From Tetraselmis striata (Eukaryota > Chlorophyta > Chlorodendrophyceae > Chlorodendrales > Chlorodendraceae), in contig VCJN01002218.1 of assembly GCA_006384855.1 (NCBI GenBank), positions 21,339 to 85,338 of the forward strand: a stretch of DNA of 64,000 nucleotides. Direction: 5' to 3'. This document shows positions 49,140 through 61,229 of the stretch, one piece after another (the stretch's first letter is position 1; each line of letters begins with the position of its first letter). The notes beneath the pieces are model-generated. The model was not told where the DNA came from and searched no databases. It saw only the letters and a program-made list of their open reading frames with translations. A program made the translations under genes and the position numbers.

Positions 49140-49990
49140 AGGAGGCACTGGTTCAGTTCAGTGCACACGAGTGGGCGGCACATGGCCTTTCCGACATTTG
49201 CCACGACGTGAAGTCAGCGCTGGGCGTGGGTGTCCAGATCCTCACGGAGCCGTCGGTGCTTGTTTCTCTCCCGAAGGGCAGCGACGGGCGGCCCGCCGAT
49301 GTTGGGCTTTTTGGGTATGGCGGTATCCGCGGAAACACGGTTGCTGTCGATACCACCATTGCCCCTATTCTCGGCGTGTCAACCCCGGATCCAACGACTG
49401 CTTTGCGGGCTGCAGAGCGCCACAAAATCCAGAAGTATGACGAGGGTGTCCGAAACGCCGCCGGCATGCTTCGCTTTGTCCCTTTCGCCGTTTCCGAGTT
49501 TGGCTCGCTGGCCCCGCACGCTGAGGCCTTCTTGGTGGAGCTCGCGAAAGCTAGCCAAGCACACACTGGCAAGAATATCGGCCAGCTCTTGTCTGCGTGG
49601 CGCCGCCGTTTCTCCTTGCTCATCAACATGGCTCATGCAGACAATGTTCTTGGCGGGGTCGCGGCCGCGCGTGTGGCACGTGATGGTGCTCCTGCGCCCG
49701 CGTCGCGTCGTTCGTCGGCATGTGTTGCTATGACCCGGGTCATTGGCTGCAAGCGTCCTCGCCGTGCCTGATAGCCTACCCCGGGGCGGGGGTTCTTGGA
49801 GTTTCTGGCAGCTAAGTGACTTCGTGGTTCCCTTGGCTCCTTTTTGTCTATTGGCTCCCTGTCCTCCTGTTCGACCTTGTTTTCAGGCTTAAGTATCTCT
49901 TTTGCTGGCAACCTCTCATAATTGCTCTTAGTTCTCTTTGTAGTGCGTTTTTGTGAAAGCCCCGATGTAAATACAACCATTAAGTAAGGA
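49140..49990 (+). mobile_element. Truncated LINE 3' end (family B, copy B2)
   Basis: Matches the last part of B1. A single frame (49208-49771) runs through VDTTIAPILGVS, AERHKIQKYDEG, FVPFAVSEFGSLAPHAEAF and SAWRRRFSLLIN. The 3' UTR shares TTTTCAGGCTTAAG and TGCTGGCAACCT with copy B3. Because this frame is intact, B2 is younger than B1. Confidence 0.75.
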
Positions 49991-50212
49991 TTAACTTCAG
50001 GCCAAGCCTGATACGAACAGGCGCACATTATTCGTCATGTAGAGATCCGCAAGCAGCCAGTGCGCCCTCTGAGCCCAGACTGACGAGGCGCCTGCATACT
50101 GCGCATACAAGGCAGGGCGCAGTTCCGTGGGTTCCGCATGACGAGGAGAGGGTATCGCCCGTAACGGACGGGGCGGCTCCGTTTCCAGCGCGGGCAAACA
50201 GGACGCGACAGC

Positions 50213-53200
50213 ATGGGAGCGGACGGCGAGTCATCGCCGTATGCGGGCTGGCGGTGGGTGGACTACCTGGTAGTCGGCCTCTTTGCCGCGCTGACCGTAG
50301 GCATCGGCAAGTACTTCAGCAGTCGCAACACCTCAACAGAGTCCTACTATGTCGGCTCCCGCAGCCTTCCCGCCTGGGCGGTAAGCCCTCTTTCCCTTCC
50401 CTCGTTTATACACAGCCATATAGGGCTATGTCGGTGTGCTCGGCAAGCTGAGGGCCGCCGCGCCGCCTCACTCGGCAGGTGGGCTTCTCCATCCTGGCCA
50501 CCCTAATGTCCTCCATCACGTTCTTGGCGTACCCCGCCACCACCATCACGGGCGACTACAGGTGCGCGCTTTCCCCCTGCCAGCGGGACCCCGGTTGCGG
50601 CCGCCCGGCCTGCTGGCACGGACAGGGCGCCTTGTCACCCGTACCCGCGTGATGGGCCAGGCTATACCCCAAGGATTTCATGCTGCCAGTGGCCAACGGC
50701 ATCGCCGCCCTTCTCATCGCGCCCCGCTTTCGGGCCAAGGCGGATCGAGTCAGCGCGTATGAGGTGCTAGAGGAGCGCTTCAACCTTGGGCTGAGGCTGT
50801 ACGGTGAGCACACCACACCTTAGGAGTCCGCATCGGCCGGCGGCAGCTCCCGCAGGACCTCGATGGCGCTCAGGGGCGGCAGTGAGCCAGGCGCCTGCTG
50901 ATTCTCCAGCCTGCTGCGGCCGCAGGTGCCTTCACATACGTGGTTGGGCAGCTGCTCAAGCTGGGCACCGTGCTGTACCTCGTCAGTATTCCGCTGGGCA
51001 TTGTCATCGGCGCGTCCTCCGTGATTGTGCGCAACCTCGTTATCATCGGCTCCGGCACCTTTGTAGCGCTGTACTCCTGCGCTGGAGGCATCTCCGCTGT
51101 GGTTTACACTGACGTGGTACAGGTGGGCGGCCCCCAGCGAAGGGCTGCTAGTCGGCCACAAATGTATTCCTCAATTGATTCCCGCCAATGCCTGTCGGGG
51201 TAGTTCGGGGGGCAGGGGGGGAGGTAACCTGCCCCAAATGGCAGACAGGCTAAAGCTAGACGATTCTGGCAGCCGCCACTCTCCCATCCAGCACATACAG
51301 ACGACTGACGGCATGACTCTGCCGGCTCTGGCCTCCATCAGGGTGTGGTCCTTCTGTTTGGTGGCCTGGCGGTGGTGGTGGTGGCGATGTGCTCTGTGCC
51401 GGGCGGCCTGCCGGCCATCATCGGCATGGGGCAGGAGGAGAGCAAGTTCTCTATGGGCGAGATGCGCTTTGACTGGACCTCCCGCACCGTGCCCACTGTC
51501 CTGGTGTACGGTTTCACCAGCCTGATTGGACAAAATCTCAGCTATCAGGTACAGGAACAACAACGCCCCCCCCCCCCCCCCCCCCCCTCCCCCCCCAACA
51601 CACACACTGGAGGTATGTTATCGACCACCGCATAACACCGAGTACAGACTTGTCACACAGCCTATGGCAAGCTGGAGGTAGCAAACACTACCATGTACTG
51701 CGAAAACTGGCTCATCCACGAAACACATGTATGCGGCTGATTAACTCGCTGTTTAAATCTGATGATTCCATGCTGCAGTACCAGCTAGACCAGTGCCTCG
51801 GGGATATTCGTTGTGAAAGAAATGCCAATACGAGCTGCATGCCGGAGTAAATGGGTACTCAATTTTATATTGGGGTAAATTTCTTTCGGGGCAAAACCTC
51901 AAGGACCTTCCGAACCCCGCTGATGGCTGGGTTTTGGTATACAAGTGCGACCATTATCCCACTCGGGACGCCAAACATGGTAACATCTGTCGTATAGTTG
52001 TTGTACTTGTACGACAAATATCCCGGAGGCAAGTAGGAGGAGTGCAGTCAGTGAGTCCTCTCACGTCAGATAATACCATATAGCCACATACTTTGTGCCA
52101 TTCCTCTCGCCCGGTGACGCTGTCGTGCATCTGACCCCGTCTTGCGCCATGTGAGCAACCCCACTGCTGCAATCGCAGCACACGGTCCAGCGCTACCTCC
52201 TCGTGAGCGACGACCGCGAGCTGCGGCGCGCCATCGGCCTGTCCACGGCGCTGAGCGTGCCGACCTGGGGGCTGTTCTACTTCGTGGGCACGTGCGTGTG
52301 GGCGTACTACCGGGTGCACCGCAACGCGGCCGTGGACCAGCTGATGCAGGAGGGACAAGCAGACGACGGTGCGCTCCCTGTGGCGGCATGGAGATACCCG
52401 ATTCCAGGGAATGTCCGTACATTGATATTTAATATACAAATGTTATAATAATACGGTTCAGTAATACATCGTACATGATTTCATGAAATACAAATAATAA
52501 ATGTAAAAGTGTATGTAAATACAATTTTCCCAGTATAAACAATATGTTTTTCATGATTTTTCATTCAGCCTTCTGTTTCACTTACACTTCATCACAAAAG
52601 TGGACATGGTTATTGACCCTGTATGGATACCTCATTCCGCGGGGTGTGCCGGGCATGCAGTGTTTCCACACTTTATATTCGAGGTGCTGCCTCCCGGGGT
52701 GGCGGGCCTCGTCACCGCCGGCGTGTTTGCCGCCGCGATGTCCACGATGGACTCCAGTCTCAACGCCGTCTCCTCTGTGGTCGTCACCGACGTGGTCAAG
52801 CGCTGCCTGGCGCCGGACCTGAAGGACCGGCAGTACTTGCGCATCGGCCGCGGCATCAGCATCGGCGCGGCCGCTATGATGGTGGGGATGGCGCTTGTGC
52901 TCGGCAGCTTGCAGAAGGTGTGGGCTGCCCCCTTCTCAGCCTTCGCCTGCCTTCCCCCATGCGCTGCGCTTCTCGGGTGTGGTGTCATGTAACCGAAGCC
53001 GCGCCCATTTGGTTTAAGGGGCTCAAGTCAACCATACATTTCCATTTGGCTCGTCTTGTCCGAATGGCAGTGTTGCCCGGGTCCTTTTGGGACTTTGGAT
53101 TTTGTCAATATGATCATATCAGAATCCGACACGTTGGTCCCACGTAAAGCTACCGGGAGGCCATTGTTATGATTGATGCGTACGTGTGTGTGTGTGTCCC

Positions 53201-53677
53201 CGGTCCTGGCGATCGCAGGAGTCTATGAACGACATGTACAACGGCATGCAGTCCATCCTGGGCGGCCCCGTCATCGGCCTCTTCACCTGTGCGCTCTTCA
53301 TCCCGCGGGTGGACTCGCGCACCGCGCTGCTCGGCGTTGCCGGCTCCTTGGCCGTCAACTTTTACCTGGTTGGCGCGCACTACCGGTGGCTGCCCGCCGA
53401 CCCCTGGGCGATGCTGCTGCACACTTACTGGGTCTCCTTCTGGGTGAATATCGCCTTCTTTGTGACCGCGGCGCTGGTGGAGCTCGCCAGGGCGCTGTGG
53501 CGCCACTCCGGCTCCCGCAGAGCGCACCGCTACTTCAAAGCTGATGACACGGTCGCGGATGACGAGCGCCTCCCTGGGACGTCTACCTTCCGAGGCAGCT
53601 TGAGCGGCGTCACGGAGCATGCCGAGCTGGAGCTGGCCGAGGTGTCGTCGCATGGTAGCGATGCCTCCCGGCCCTGA
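50213..53677 (+). CDS. Sodium:solute symporter (SSS/SLC5 family)
   Basis: Eight exons: 50213-50380, 50479-50561, 50661-50803, 50926-51122, 51342-51548, 52179-52368, 52661-52917, 53219-53677. All have GT-AG junctions and consistent phase, giving 567 residues. Family blocks in order: VDYLVVGLFAALTVGIG, YYVGSRSLPAW, VGFSILATLMSSITFLAYPA (second helix of the fold), FTYVVGQLLKLG, TVQRYLLVSDDRELRRA, then VFPHFIFEVLPPGVAGLV with AAAMSTMDSSLNAVSS, the Na+-site helix typical of the family. About 12-13 membrane segments are expected; the last exon holds three hydrophobic stretches and a charged tail. The transporter should sit in the plasma membrane and couple Na+ to an organic solute. Animal relatives carry monocarboxylates, iodide or vitamins; the substrate here cannot be read. 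One C tract (about 51566-51590) lies just inside the donor of intron 5. Confidence 0.92.
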
Positions 53678-54645
53678 TTAACCCTGTACTAAGCCCCGCA
53701 GACGTGAGGCGTGACCAAGTCGCGTAACGCCTGCCACGCAGATGTGCATCACAGGCGCACCGCTCGTCCGAATGAAAACAGGTGCAACAGACGGTCGATA
53801 TTATATTTACACGCGGTGAATTGGACAACACTTTCAGAGCAATTTCCTCTGCAAACAGTTTTGCAGTTTCTTCTACGTGAGTTAAAAGATTGCAGGCCCT
53901 CATGCCCATGGTATCATGCAAGGATCAAAATGTAATGACATGTTTCCATTTTTGGGTAGAATACATCAAACGTATTCTTATTTTGCAAACCGGAGCTTCT
54001 GATCCCAACGATGTCACCGGTGACATCGCTTGCTGCCAAGAGCAAGGCTTCGCCCCGGCAGCTTCTTGCACTGTGCAGATCCGCAGCACATTCTGCCCTG
54101 ATACGGCGCAGTGCGCAGGCTTTGGTCGAAGACGCACTACCGCAGTAACGTCAACTGTGTCTGGCATGAAGAGTGAAGTAACGATCATATACGGGTACTT
54201 CATATTTAAAGACCTCCGTAGTCGTTTATGGGTCGTATATAAAAAATCGCCCTATCTGTATCTGTGTAGTACTTGTCATACTGCTGCTGCTATAGTCGCT
54301 ATACACTCGTACGAGTACTGTATTAGTAAAAAATATATGTATTGTTTAGTACTGCTGTAATATCGCTACGTCCTCGTACGAGTACTCGTAGTAGTACTGT
54401 AATATCGCGCCGCCCGCCCGCAGTGCGCGCGCGCGTCGCGCGACGACGTCCACCACATTATACTTTTTGGTTACAGGGACAGCGTCAAGAGAATGCACCA
54501 CGTCCACCACATCCACCAATATAAGTATTCCTGAGACATCCACCACTCTTAAGCCCAGATGAACGAGGCCGGGTAGAATTCTTCATTCGTCTGCGCGCTT
54601 GCCCGCACCTCACCTGCGCAGAAGTGTCTCGGATCGCCGCCGGCT
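53678..54645. other. Intergenic
   Basis: 3' flank of the symporter and 5' flank of the EF-hand gene. It contains short TACGAGTACT-type repeats near 54300-54400. No gene is recognised. Confidence 0.45.
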
Positions 54646-55747
54646 ATGCCTCCTCTTGCCGCTTTACGCGCCTGCGCGGCGCCCGTCGCGCGGCATGCGC
54701 ATGCGCGTTTGTGCCGCCAGTTGGTTAGAACGCCGCCGGCGAGAGCAGGTCGCCTGCGCGCAGCTGCCCCGGTTCGGCGTGCTCGGCTACAGGTAGCGTG
54801 CGGCTCACTGTTGGACACGCCCAAGGAGGTGATGGGCGCGGTGCAGCGCGCGGACAAGCTGTTTAAGGCGTTCGACACCGACGGCAGCGGGGAGCTGAGC
54901 GAGAAGGAGGTGCTGACTCTTCTGAATAGCCAGCAGTACCGCGCCGCTTTCCAGGCGATGGGCATCGAGGTGCGCGAGCTCGCCAGAAAACTCTGCCACT
55001 CCATAGCGCGTCTCTGGCTCATTCCGCGTCCACTCGCGTACGAGGCTGAAATCAGAGGGTTCCCCGTAATTGGCCTGCGATGCACTCGTCGTTATTTTCA
55101 TCACCGAGACCCGGTATGGAGATACTGGGTACCGACTGAGCAAGCCTGATGGCAACAGACCCCAGAGCACGTCGTTCGATATCAGCGGCCACGCTATCCA
55201 ACACCGTATATGCCCATAACTGCAGGCGTGTTGGGGGCTGTACATGCATTCATTCAACCACAGCGACGCACCCTGATGAATTGCTGCTGAAAAGGGCAGA
55301 GAATGTGCATTTTGCAGTTGGTAAAGGCTTTGCTCTCATGCACTGGTACTGTTTCGGCCCCCATTCCCTTCCCAATCTGCGTCGTCATGCGATGCTGAGG
55401 CTACGCGGCGTGGTGTGGACAAGGTGGCGGAGCGCCGCATGGCGGAGGTGCGGCCGCTGTTCGAGCAGTTGGACGCGGACGGCAGCGGTGCGCTATGCCG
55501 GCAGGAGTTTCTGGTGCTGTGGATGTCGCTGGCGCGGGATCGCGTGGCAGCCAACCCGCGCGTGGCGGCGCTGGGTCTGTGCTCCTTCCTAGACGAGAAT
55601 GGCGACGGCAAGCTGGCGGTGAACGAGCTCAAGCGCTTCCTGCCGCTGCTGGGCCTGAAGGGCGCCGCGCTGGCAGCGGTGCCGCTGCCCGGCTGGGCAT
55701 CCCTGGACTACCGCAAGCTCCTGGGCGATCCTTCCCTGGAAAGCTAG
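54646..55747 (+). CDS. EF-hand calcium-binding protein, probably organelle-targeted
   Basis: Two exons, 54646-54969 and 55400-55747, joined in phase 0, give 223 residues. The first 50 residues are rich in Arg and Ala with almost no acidic residues, like a plastid or mitochondrial transit peptide. Three EF-hand loops follow: DTDGSGELSEKE in exon 1, DADGSGALCRQE and DENGDGKLAVNE in exon 2. Each has Asp/Asn/Gly at the expected positions and Glu at position 12, so all three should bind Ca2+. The C-terminal 35 residues are hydrophobic to mixed, with no domain I recognise. The intron is 430 bases. The role is unknown; a Ca2+ sensor is the simplest reading. Confidence 0.85.
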
Positions 55748-57369
55748 CCGCCTGTCCCTCAATGTAGGCACTCCTACTTTATGGGTTGGACATTGCTGGC
55801 CAACTCACATGGCACGAGCGCATAACACATCGCGCTAGGGGAAGTCGGTGTGGGGCCCACAAATATTCATCAACGTTATGAATAGCGGTATTCGCGAACT
55901 TACCAACGTACGCCGTCATATGCAATGCATGCCTCTTGCTCGCTACTGATCGCCCAATGTAGCCACTGCTGTTGAATTTGAATGTGTCAAGGGAAGCTCA
56001 GGAGGGGACACCTTTGCCCCTACGGCACCGCATAGAGATCTGCGCTGGCTGCCGCACATCAGCCGCAAGCTGAATGGGTTGAATGGCTACGAACCGAAGC
56101 GCTGCCCCCGTGGAAGCGGTGCGCGCAGACCCATTGGCCCGTTAACTACCAGGATGAAGAATGGACGCCAATACTCGCCATGGCATTCTCCATGGATCAA
56201 ATGATTCCCTTTATGGCGAGGCCGCCGCAGGGTAGAAACGTCTTACAACCACAGTGGATGCACCCGTGCATCATGTAGCTCGCTGCCAACCTGCGTACAA
56301 GCTGCTGCAGAAAATGGACCTCACACTTTCCGGTGCCCATACTGGCATACATTTCGTTCAATGTTTCTCCCGTGCGGCCTTCTCTGGCTTCAACACCTTA
56401 TGCTCCAGTCTCACATTCACCCCTTCTCTTGCCCAACATCAGTGAGAGCGCCACCATTGCCGCTTGTCTGCCGGTAGTCGCTAAGGATTACGGGTTGTCG
56501 TGCCACATGCCTGCTCACCCTGCCTTCAGCGATACAAACACAGATACAAACACAGATTCATAGATACCGCCGTGATCAAACATAGGGGTGCCGACGCACA
56601 TATAGGAACCTTTATCATGAGCCTCAAATCGGGCTTGCAATCAACCAATTAGAACATCCGATATATTCGTGCGGAGGTATAGCAGGTTGTTATTCGCGAT
56701 GTTCTAATAACTGCATCGGCGCCCATAGACCAATAGATGTAGGTGATATTAGCGCGAGAGCACGATCAGCGATCAGCGTGCTAATATGAGTACACTCTGT
56801 CCGAAAGAAAACCGCCCTCAAACAGTGACAGCAGGAGAAATAGGCGCGTAGTAAGGATGTAAGTGTTGATTAAGGAAGTAAATTTTAGTCGTCCTTTTCC
56901 CTTGTTTATTAAGGAAGCAAATCTTTCTCGCTGATTCAAACGGCGGACAGACGACACTCGCCCGTCAGGATTCAAGTTTCGTATCCATCATCGCAGTAGC
57001 AGGTATCGACTCGCGTCAGTTCAGTCGATAGTCGCTATATGTAGGATATTTCATCCGACTACTGGTACCCTTATGGTGCTGTATCACTGGTATACATTTT
57101 TGTGATGATGAAGAATGCAAGGATTAGTACACGGCGTTATATTATATATGTGAGATATAAACTAGAAACTCAACGGATATGAATATGTATATATAATATA
57201 CGACCCATCGTCTATCACTGTATCTGGCCGCAGTCAAGTACTTGGTACTGGTACCTGTACTACTACTGGATGAAGTCAAAATTGTGTAGTATGGTACCGG
57301 CACCGGTACCCTGTTTTGCAATTTTGAATACTTTTTACATCGGTGCTTATTTAATACATGCGCACTACA
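55748..57369. other. 1.6 kb with no recognised gene
   Basis: Becomes AT-rich after about 56550. It contains short direct repeats (ACAAACACAGAT near 56535). No motif-bearing frame. Confidence 0.45.
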
Positions 57370-57900
57370 AACTAACAGCAACTATGAAAGGCTGCCAGCA
57401 AAAGAGAGACATAAACCTGAAACCAAGGTCAAGCAGGAGGCCAGGGAGCCAAGAACCAAGGGAGAGCCAAGGGAACCGCGAAGTCGCCAAGCTGACAGGA
57501 ACCAAAGGGACCACCGCCCCGGGGTAGACCATCAGCCGCGGCAAGGACGCTTGCAGCCAATGACCCGGGTCATAGCAACATAGGCCGACGAGCGACGCGA
57601 TGCAGGCGCATGAGCACCATCACGTGCCGCGCGCACGGCTGCGAACCCGCCAAGAACGTTGTCTGCATGTGCCCTGTTGATGAGCAAGGAGAAACGGCGG
57701 CGCCACGCAAACAAGAGCCGGCCGATTCTTTGACCAGTGTGTGTGTGGCTAGCTTTCGCGAGCTCCACCAAGAAGGCCTCAGCGTGCGGGGCCAGCGAGC
57801 CGAACTCGGAAACGGCGAAAGGAACAAAGCGAAGCACGCCGGCGGCGTTTCGGACACCCTCGTCATACTTCTGGATTTTGTTTTGCCATTTCGTTGGAAT
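57370..57900 (-). mobile_element. Truncated LINE 3' end (family B, copy B3)
   Basis: On the - strand, 57900-57532 reads KIQKYDEGVRNAAGVLRF and LAPHAEAFLVELAKASHTHT, close to B2. The 3' UTR (57530-57380) also matches B2 in reverse. The 5' part is cut off at about 57885. Confidence 0.75.
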
Positions 57901-58149
57901 ATAAGGATCCTTATCCTTATCCAAACGCGGCGGTGCGGCTGTATACAATAATTATTAAAGTGGAAGGATCCTTTTCCGTGGCAGCGCGGCGCGGCCATGT
58001 ATATGTTGTTACTGGTACTAGCGACTACGACTAGATACGATGAGCGGACATCGATATTGAATATTGATTGAATCCACGGAATATATGTACTCGATGTGTC
58101 ACTCTCCAACTGAAAGAATTTCAGAGAGAGAGTTAGCTGCTGTTGGTCC

Positions 58150-58470
58150 GGAACGGTTTTACACCCGCTGGATTCGGCAAGTGTACGCCGACGTATACGG
58201 TGCTGCGTAATTCGCAGCGTCATTCGCGGCGAGGTCGCCGCCGGGAAGCTAGTTCCAGGTGCGCCCCATGTACGATGCTTCGAGCACTGCCAGTGTTGTT
58301 GCAAGACGTGTCGGCGGGGCACCACCCGAACTAACCCCTCACATAACCTTCGAGGCACGCCGGCGTGTACGCCCTGGGTACATCGTCATCAACACAGAAG
58401 ACATTCCAACGGAGAAGCTAGTCCGTGTACTAGGCTCATGCAGCGCGCTTGTGCAAGGCACGAAGGTACG
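58150..58470. repeat. Outlying copy of the 61-63 kb tandem repeat
   Basis: Shares GGCACGCCGGCGTGTACGC, a CAGCGTCAT block and GAAGCTAGTT with the array units, in similar order but more diverged. Confidence 0.5.
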
Positions 58471-59255
58471 AGGTTATTATTGGTGCACATGTCGTGCGAT
58501 GCGCGGTGCGTCGCTGAATGCTGGCTTGTAATTATAAATTGCGAATCAACAGAAAAACATGTAGTGCCACATATGTACAAAAACATGCATCCATCGCATC
58601 CTCCCTGCAGGCCCAATCGCCCACATCCGCGATCAACCGCCGACTCTGGTATGCGTTCCAAAACCAAGTGGCGAGCGACTTCCGGCCCAAATAACTGGAA
58701 GCCCGTGACTAGACCATTGTGCGGGCTACAGCGTCGAGACACGCCCGGACATGTATTGCTTGCTTATAAATGCTACTTCAAATACAGCATAGGCTTTGCC
58801 AGCAGATGTAGCAGACCCCGGTCTGGTTGGTCGTGTGAGCAAGAGACCGTCAGGCGGAGGACGAACTACCTTCAGATATGGTTCTAGCGGTTGCATCGGT
58901 CTGACCCGTAATGATGCGATGTCATATGGAATATAAGCAAAAGTTGCTTGCTTGCTGTCCATATTTTTTTATCAACATTAACACAGACGCGAATGTACGG
59001 ATGTGGAGAGTGTGCATCGCTGCAAATTTGCACATCGGAGGTTTGGATAGATCAAATGCTATTGACCCGTCTGGGAGGATACGGCATTTTACCCGAAGCT
59101 GCGCCGTAGTAATTCTCCGGCCTCAGCAGAGGCTCAAAAACACCAGGCATAGCCGCTGGTGGAAACCATATGACCGGCCGAGGTTGAAACCCCCCTGCAA
59201 ATATTGCGGAATTCAACTCAGGTGAGTGCAATGCGTGTGCATGGCTTGCGCACAA
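58471..59255. other. No recognised gene
   Basis: Lies between the outlying satellite copy and the DIRS remnant. No motif-bearing frame. Confidence 0.35.
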
Positions 59256-59259
59256 CCCG

Positions 59260-60780
59260 TTTAGCCACCACAGTCATGCAATAATTTCCTGACAGCCGCC
59301 TCCTGGCACGGATTTGCCAACGTCCATCCAACGTGTGAAAGCGGGCGATGCTGCCGCCCATGCCAGCCATTGATAGCGGCTATTCTAGCTCCTACCGTTG
59401 TAGGTTGACGTTTTAAGTCAGAAATGCAATGTGCAATAAATGTTTGCGGTAGTCCCACAATTGCATTAAGGGCTGACACACCTTTGTTCACTGCAAAACC
59501 GGTGGAAAATGGCCAGCGACGCCTCATAGGTTTCCTTATATCACGTCCTGAGGCGCTGTGCTTCCGGGTTGTTGTCCGCCACTGTCCCTAGTATGGTCCA
59601 TTCAGCAATGTAACCAACTGCTCCAGATGGCAAAGTGCACGCCGTGCATATAACCCGTTGAGGCGCGCCGGTATCGTATCACTTTGCCCCACGCAGCTCG
59701 CGCACAAAGCCATCCCATAGTCCGCACAACAATAGACAATCCACATGTATGTCGCTTAACATGCGAAGCATGATTGTCGACGTCATGCGGGGCACTGCTC
59801 TCCAGCAACACAGAAGGGAAATGCATTCGTACGACGACCCGCGTTGCGAGGCCGCTAAAAAACGCGCTACTGCGGTTCCAGTACCTTTCGCGACGCGAGG
59901 TGCCCGCCCGGGCGCGTAAACAGCATAGCCCTGCCCTGCCGAAAATACCCACAACTCGGGCCCCGGCGACCAGTTTCCGCCACGGTAAAGAGAACCACGT
60001 CGGGAGTAGGAACGTGGCATGCGCGCTAATGGGGGTGGCATGAAACTCCGCCCTAAAATGTTCGAGAATCGCCTTGATCAGCGCGAACGGCGGGTTGTAG
60101 GAAAAGTGCCGGTTCCGTCACTGGTGTCGAAGACAACAGTCGACTGCCAACCAAGAGACCGCCCAGTTAGCGTTCTGTCCGAGGGGTTCGGAGCACGGAT
60201 CCACGTCAAAGGGTCCGACCTCGGTGAGGAAGGCAGTGAAAATCGGCATCATCAGTTGGCAATCAACTAGCCGCCTCTCTAACAAAGACATGTCGTCCGC
60301 CAAACCGTCGTCTTTACGCAGAATATGCCGTGCTACTACATGCAGATTGCACGTGTGGCGCATTTTGTGGTAAGCGAGCAACAATTTGTTGAAGTGGGGG
60401 TACGTCGAACCGCCTTTGTTAACCGCGCCTGCATGCGCTGCATTGTTCAATCGGAACGAATTTATTGCGTTTACCGCGTCGTGACCGCGGCCCATCCATA
60501 CCAGTGCAACATATCCGGAGCCATGCACAATTCACGCGCGCAGGTTCGATGACTTGCCGCGATTTGTACGAGTCAATAATTGCTGCTGGGCAAAGCCATA
60601 ATATATGCATTCGTTAATTGCGTCACTAGATAGACGCCGCCTGCAAAACCTGATGATGCATCCGACGTAATAATCCTCGAAATCGTGGAATGGCTGTTGC
60701 ACCCTTGGTACACCCAGCGGTTCGGGTCGTATTTCAGCATGCCACGGTGCCAATAGTTCCGGATCGTCCGACAGCAAATG
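59260..60780 (-). mobile_element. DIRS-like retrotransposon remnant: RNase H and tyrosine recombinase
   Basis: The frame 60528-60118 (-) contains DAVNAINSFRLNN, then HILRKDDGLADDMSLLE and FLTEVGPFDVDPCSEPLGQN. This matches the RNase H and following region of DIRS elements (AV-x-AINS, then H-I-x-x-K-D-N-x-L-A-D). The frame 59527-59261 (-) reads TFIAHCISDLKRQPTTVGAR then IAAINGWH, like the core-binding domain of tyrosine recombinases. The catalytic Arg/His/Tyr part is not seen. An upstream frame (60777-60532) is suggestive only. Stops between the frames show decay. Confidence 0.6.
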
Positions 60781-61225
60781 TCAAATAACGGACTTGTCCC
60801 AAAGCATACTCAGTCCGTCATTGCCCCAAAGAAACGGCCGCGCGAGTACCCCGTCCTCGGGGTGCACTCCTCGATCAGACGGCACCCCGAGGACCAACCA
60901 CCCGCGTTGCTCCGCGTTTGTCGTTTCGCCGACGCGACACAGCTCATCCGGGTCTTGCTCAGCCATCGGGCTCGACAGCATGCTGATGAGGAGTGTGTCA
61001 CGCGCTGCGTAGAACTCTGTCAAGTAGGCTTGCCCCCACCTTAGTAAAACGGCGGAGCACCAATGCATCTCACTTGCCTGCGCAGCATCGACCCCGCGTG
61101 GCCAATGCCGAATCGTAGATGGACGGGGCTGCCGTGGCCCACTTGGCCGCCTGCGTTGCAGTGACGGACAATTCTCCCCCCACTGAATCATTCGTAGTCA
61201 GCCCTAGCCGGGACTATCCGGGTGA
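60781..61225. other. Flank of the DIRS remnant
   Basis: One - strand frame (61191-60781) is open but has no recognisable motif. It may be upstream DIRS sequence. Confidence 0.3.
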
Positions 61226-61229
61226 CACT

